Below are positions 62,537-64,000 of a stretch of 64,000 nt of DNA, in pieces. The notes beneath the pieces are model-generated. The model did no database searches. It had not been told where the DNA came from and worked only from the letters and a program-made list of their open reading frames with translations. Both the position numbers and the translations under genes were made by a program. Numbering within the stretch: the stretch's first letter is position 1; every line of letters begins with the position of its first letter. The DNA is from Exilibacterium tricleocarpae (GTDB lineage Bacteria > Pseudomonadota > Gammaproteobacteria > Pseudomonadales > Cellvibrionaceae). The stretch is taken from positions 98,637 to 162,636 of the forward strand of contig NZ_ML660101.1 in the NCBI RefSeq assembly GCF_007004655.1, written 5' to 3'.

Positions 62537-62815
62537 ATGAAACCTCCCGAGCATGCTACAGAACTTAAAGCTGAACTAAAGCGTTCTCTTATGGCGGGTG
62601 AGTTATCTCTGGGAGAGGCCATACGGCGGATGCGAAAGATTGTAGGTATGAACCAGACTGATTATGCTAACAAAGTGGCGAATGTTGCACCGCGCATTTT
62701 GATGGATATCGAAAGGGGGCGTGGCAATCCAACGGTTGAAACTCTGAATAAAATTGGCCGGCCGTTTGGTTATAAAGTTGGTTTTGTTCCTAAAAAGCCC
62801 GCGACCGATAAGTAG
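62537..62815 (+). CDS. HipB-like XRE antitoxin/regulator
   Basis: A 92-residue helix-turn-helix protein: SLGEAIRRMRKIVGMNQTDY, ANKVANVAPRILMDIERGRG, NPTVETLNKIGRPFGYKVGF match the XRE/HipB fold and its beta-lid. It follows the broken hipA after 25 bp, the reverse of the classical hipB-hipA order but seen in related systems. It is intact while its toxin is not, so it may persist as a regulator of the twin repeats upstream. Confidence 0.85.
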   Translation: MKPPEHATELKAELKRSLMAGELSLGEAIRRMRKIVGMNQTDYANKVANVAPRILMDIERGRGNPTVETLNKIGRPFGYKVGFVPKKPATDK

Positions 62816-62970
62816 TGTCGGAGTTTTAGGGACAGTTCACTCAATAGAGATTTACGGAGGCGCTTAAGAATAGGTAGGGTCTGTCTATTACAATTTTGAA
62901 CACTACCGTTTACACTTCTATCAAGTAACCGGTCATTCCCCCACGGCAGAATAGTTTTGTGTACCGCGCC
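62816..62970. other. Spacer between hipB and intI
   Basis: I see no gene, and no clear terminator for either convergent gene. Confidence 0.4.
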
Positions 62971-63650
62971 TTACAATCGACTCAAAGGGCTTTGCACTCC
63001 CTGCGCTCCTCGTTTGAGGACATGAGTTTATATTTCAGTAGTCGTCACATCAGTATGGCCCAGTTGCTCCTGAACCGTGCGTATATCTACCCCCGATTGT
63101 AGCAGGTGTGTAGCAAAGCAGTGGCGTAACGTATGGCTGCTGGTTTCTTTTGAGATGCCCGCTTTATGCCGAGCGCTGCGGATAAATTTACTGATTCCAG
63201 ATTCACCGATATCCTTCACTCGTAAACGTGCCAGTTCTACTCTCCTTAGCCCTGAGCCGTACATTAACGCAGCTACTAGCCAGTGAGTTCCTTTCAATTG
63301 ACTAAGCAGGCGAGTGACTTCGTTCGTAGTGAGCACTACCGGGAGTTTTGGTTCACGCCTGGCGCGACGGAATTGACCAACATCGCCTAGTGGGCGATTG
63401 ATAATGTTTTTGTATAGAAACACAAGCGAATTAAGGGTAACAGACCGTGTGCCGGGGCGACATGCCGTTTGACTGATAGATATGTCAGGAAAGCTTCTAC
63501 TTCGCTTTCGCCAAACTCGATGGGGTGGCGCTTATTGTTGAATACAATATATCCCTTGATCCAGTACAGATATACCTTTATTGTTCTACGGCTAAAATGC
63601 CTGGCGAGCATGTATTGGTAGATGGATTGAAGGAACGGTGATTTGAGCAT
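62971..63650 (-). pseudogene. intI: Integron integrase IntI, inactivated
   Basis: The N-terminal domain reads [53 protein letters not shown]; after a one-base shift near 63455 it goes on [80 protein letters not shown]. This matches integron integrases closely. About 90-100 residues are then missing (catalytic Lys region and the IntI-specific insert) before [44 protein letters not shown]. The next codon, the catalytic Tyr of IYTHV, is TAA (63030-63028); the sequence continues THVLKRGAQGVQSPL to a natural stop at 62971. AAGGA lies 7 bp before the ATG. Confidence 0.9.
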
Positions 63651-63671
63651 GTGGAATTCCTTTTCCGAAAA

Positions 63672-63687
63672 CTGTTTTTATAGACAG
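63672..63687 (-). promoter_or_regulatory. LexA (SOS) box at the intI promoter
   Basis: CTGT-TTTTATAG-ACAG matches the gammaproteobacterial LexA consensus CTGT-N8-ACAG, extended by a consensus TA on one side, 22 bp upstream of the intI start. SOS control of intI is established for class 1 and Vibrio integrons. A weaker half-site (CTGTATTATATG) follows at 63696. Confidence 0.75.
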
Positions 63688-63848
63688 TAAGCATTCTGTA
63701 TTATATGTCAAGCTAAATGCTTAAATTAATTTCTCTGTTACTTAATGCCAAAAAGCCGGATAGTTAGAAGCTTTTATAAATCAATATGTTGCGTGTGCCG
63801 AGAGTTCACAAGATATACTAAGCGGGATTCCCGGTAATAATTATTATG

Positions 63849-63878
63849 AGGACTTGTTCCTCATAAACAGACTGTTAT
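63849..63878 (+). repeat. attI-like site beside intI
   Basis: A 30-bp sequence containing CTTGTTCCTCATAAACAGAC and ending in GTTAT, 199 bp upstream of the integrase start, which is the attI position. It matches 54621-54650 with two mismatches. A new plus-strand gene begins 20 bp later, as expected of the first cassette. Confidence 0.65.
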
Positions 63879-63897
63879 GTTTACCTAGGAATTCAAA

Positions 63898-64000
63898 ATG
63901 AGCAAGGTTAGCCAAAAAGATATTGAATCAGAGGGAGTACCGAAGCATATATCTAAAACTGATAGGCTGGCATTGCGTAAGAATTCAAGTCGTTGTCCAG
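63898..64000 (+). CDS. Start of a cassette gene, cut by the window edge
   Basis: ATG after TAGGAATTC; the visible product is SKVSQKDIESEGVPKHISKT, DRLALRKNSSRCP. Too short to identify. Its position directly after the attI-like site makes it the first cassette of an array that continues beyond the window. Confidence 0.6.
   Translation, partial: MSKVSQKDIESEGVPKHISKTDRLALRKNSSRCP

Overview
The window is chromosomal DNA from a gammaproteobacterium. From memory, much of its backbone follows the gene order of Pseudomonas and related marine orders such as Cellvibrionales: rep helicase and cytochrome c5, comM-ubiK-torF-glnK-amtB, sutA, then HAD phosphatase-xerC-DUF484-dapF-lysA-lptM-cyaA-argH, and divergent algZ-algR-hemC-hemD-hemX-hemY. 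The exact genus cannot be fixed by eye. Backbone DNA is GC-rich; much of the stretch from about 38.3 to 58.6 kb and the last 2.3 kb are clearly AT-richer.

Layout. 0-5.4 kb: the tail of a broken Wadjet JetD-like gene, a tRNA-Arg(CCG), and a compact catabolic island (LysR, SDR, SMP-30 lactonase-like, alpha/beta hydrolase) inserted between two diverged copies of the tRNA/amidohydrolase junction. 5.4-35.1 kb: conserved housekeeping backbone, including a nitrogen block whose torF leader carries two NtrC boxes and a sigma-54 promoter, the lysine/recombination operon, and the haem operon preceded by an AlgZ/AlgR-type two-component pair (algZ probably starts at ATT). 35.2-38.2 kb: a monooxygenase/DsbA-like operon divergent from its LysR regulator, with a perfect 12-bp-arm palindrome between them.

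38.3-58.6 kb is an accessory region. It looks like a stranded integron: two runs of small plus-strand genes (38.3-42.8 and 54.7-57.8 kb) separated by attC-like sites, with several cassette genes already broken. Between them lies a 2215-codon secreted SpvB/RHS polymorphic toxin whose C-terminal tip is one base out of frame at a G6 tract. Downstream are a second, promoterless C-terminal module with its own tip and candidate immunity gene, a third fragment of the same module, two copies of a 165-bp MITE placed just upstream of each extra module, and a RAYT transposase with its REP-like sequences.

58.6-64 kb: an excisionase-like HTH protein, a P-type cation ATPase, a hipA remnant with an intact HipB-like regulator, and the integron integrase intI. 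intI is a pseudogene (frameshift, central deletion, stop in place of the catalytic tyrosine), yet it keeps a consensus LexA box and an attI-like site, which is repeated at the head of the 54.7-kb cassette run. The picture is an SOS-controlled integron that captured cassettes, lost its integrase, and was then remodelled by RAYT/REP and MITE elements around a toxin locus that appears able to swap tips.
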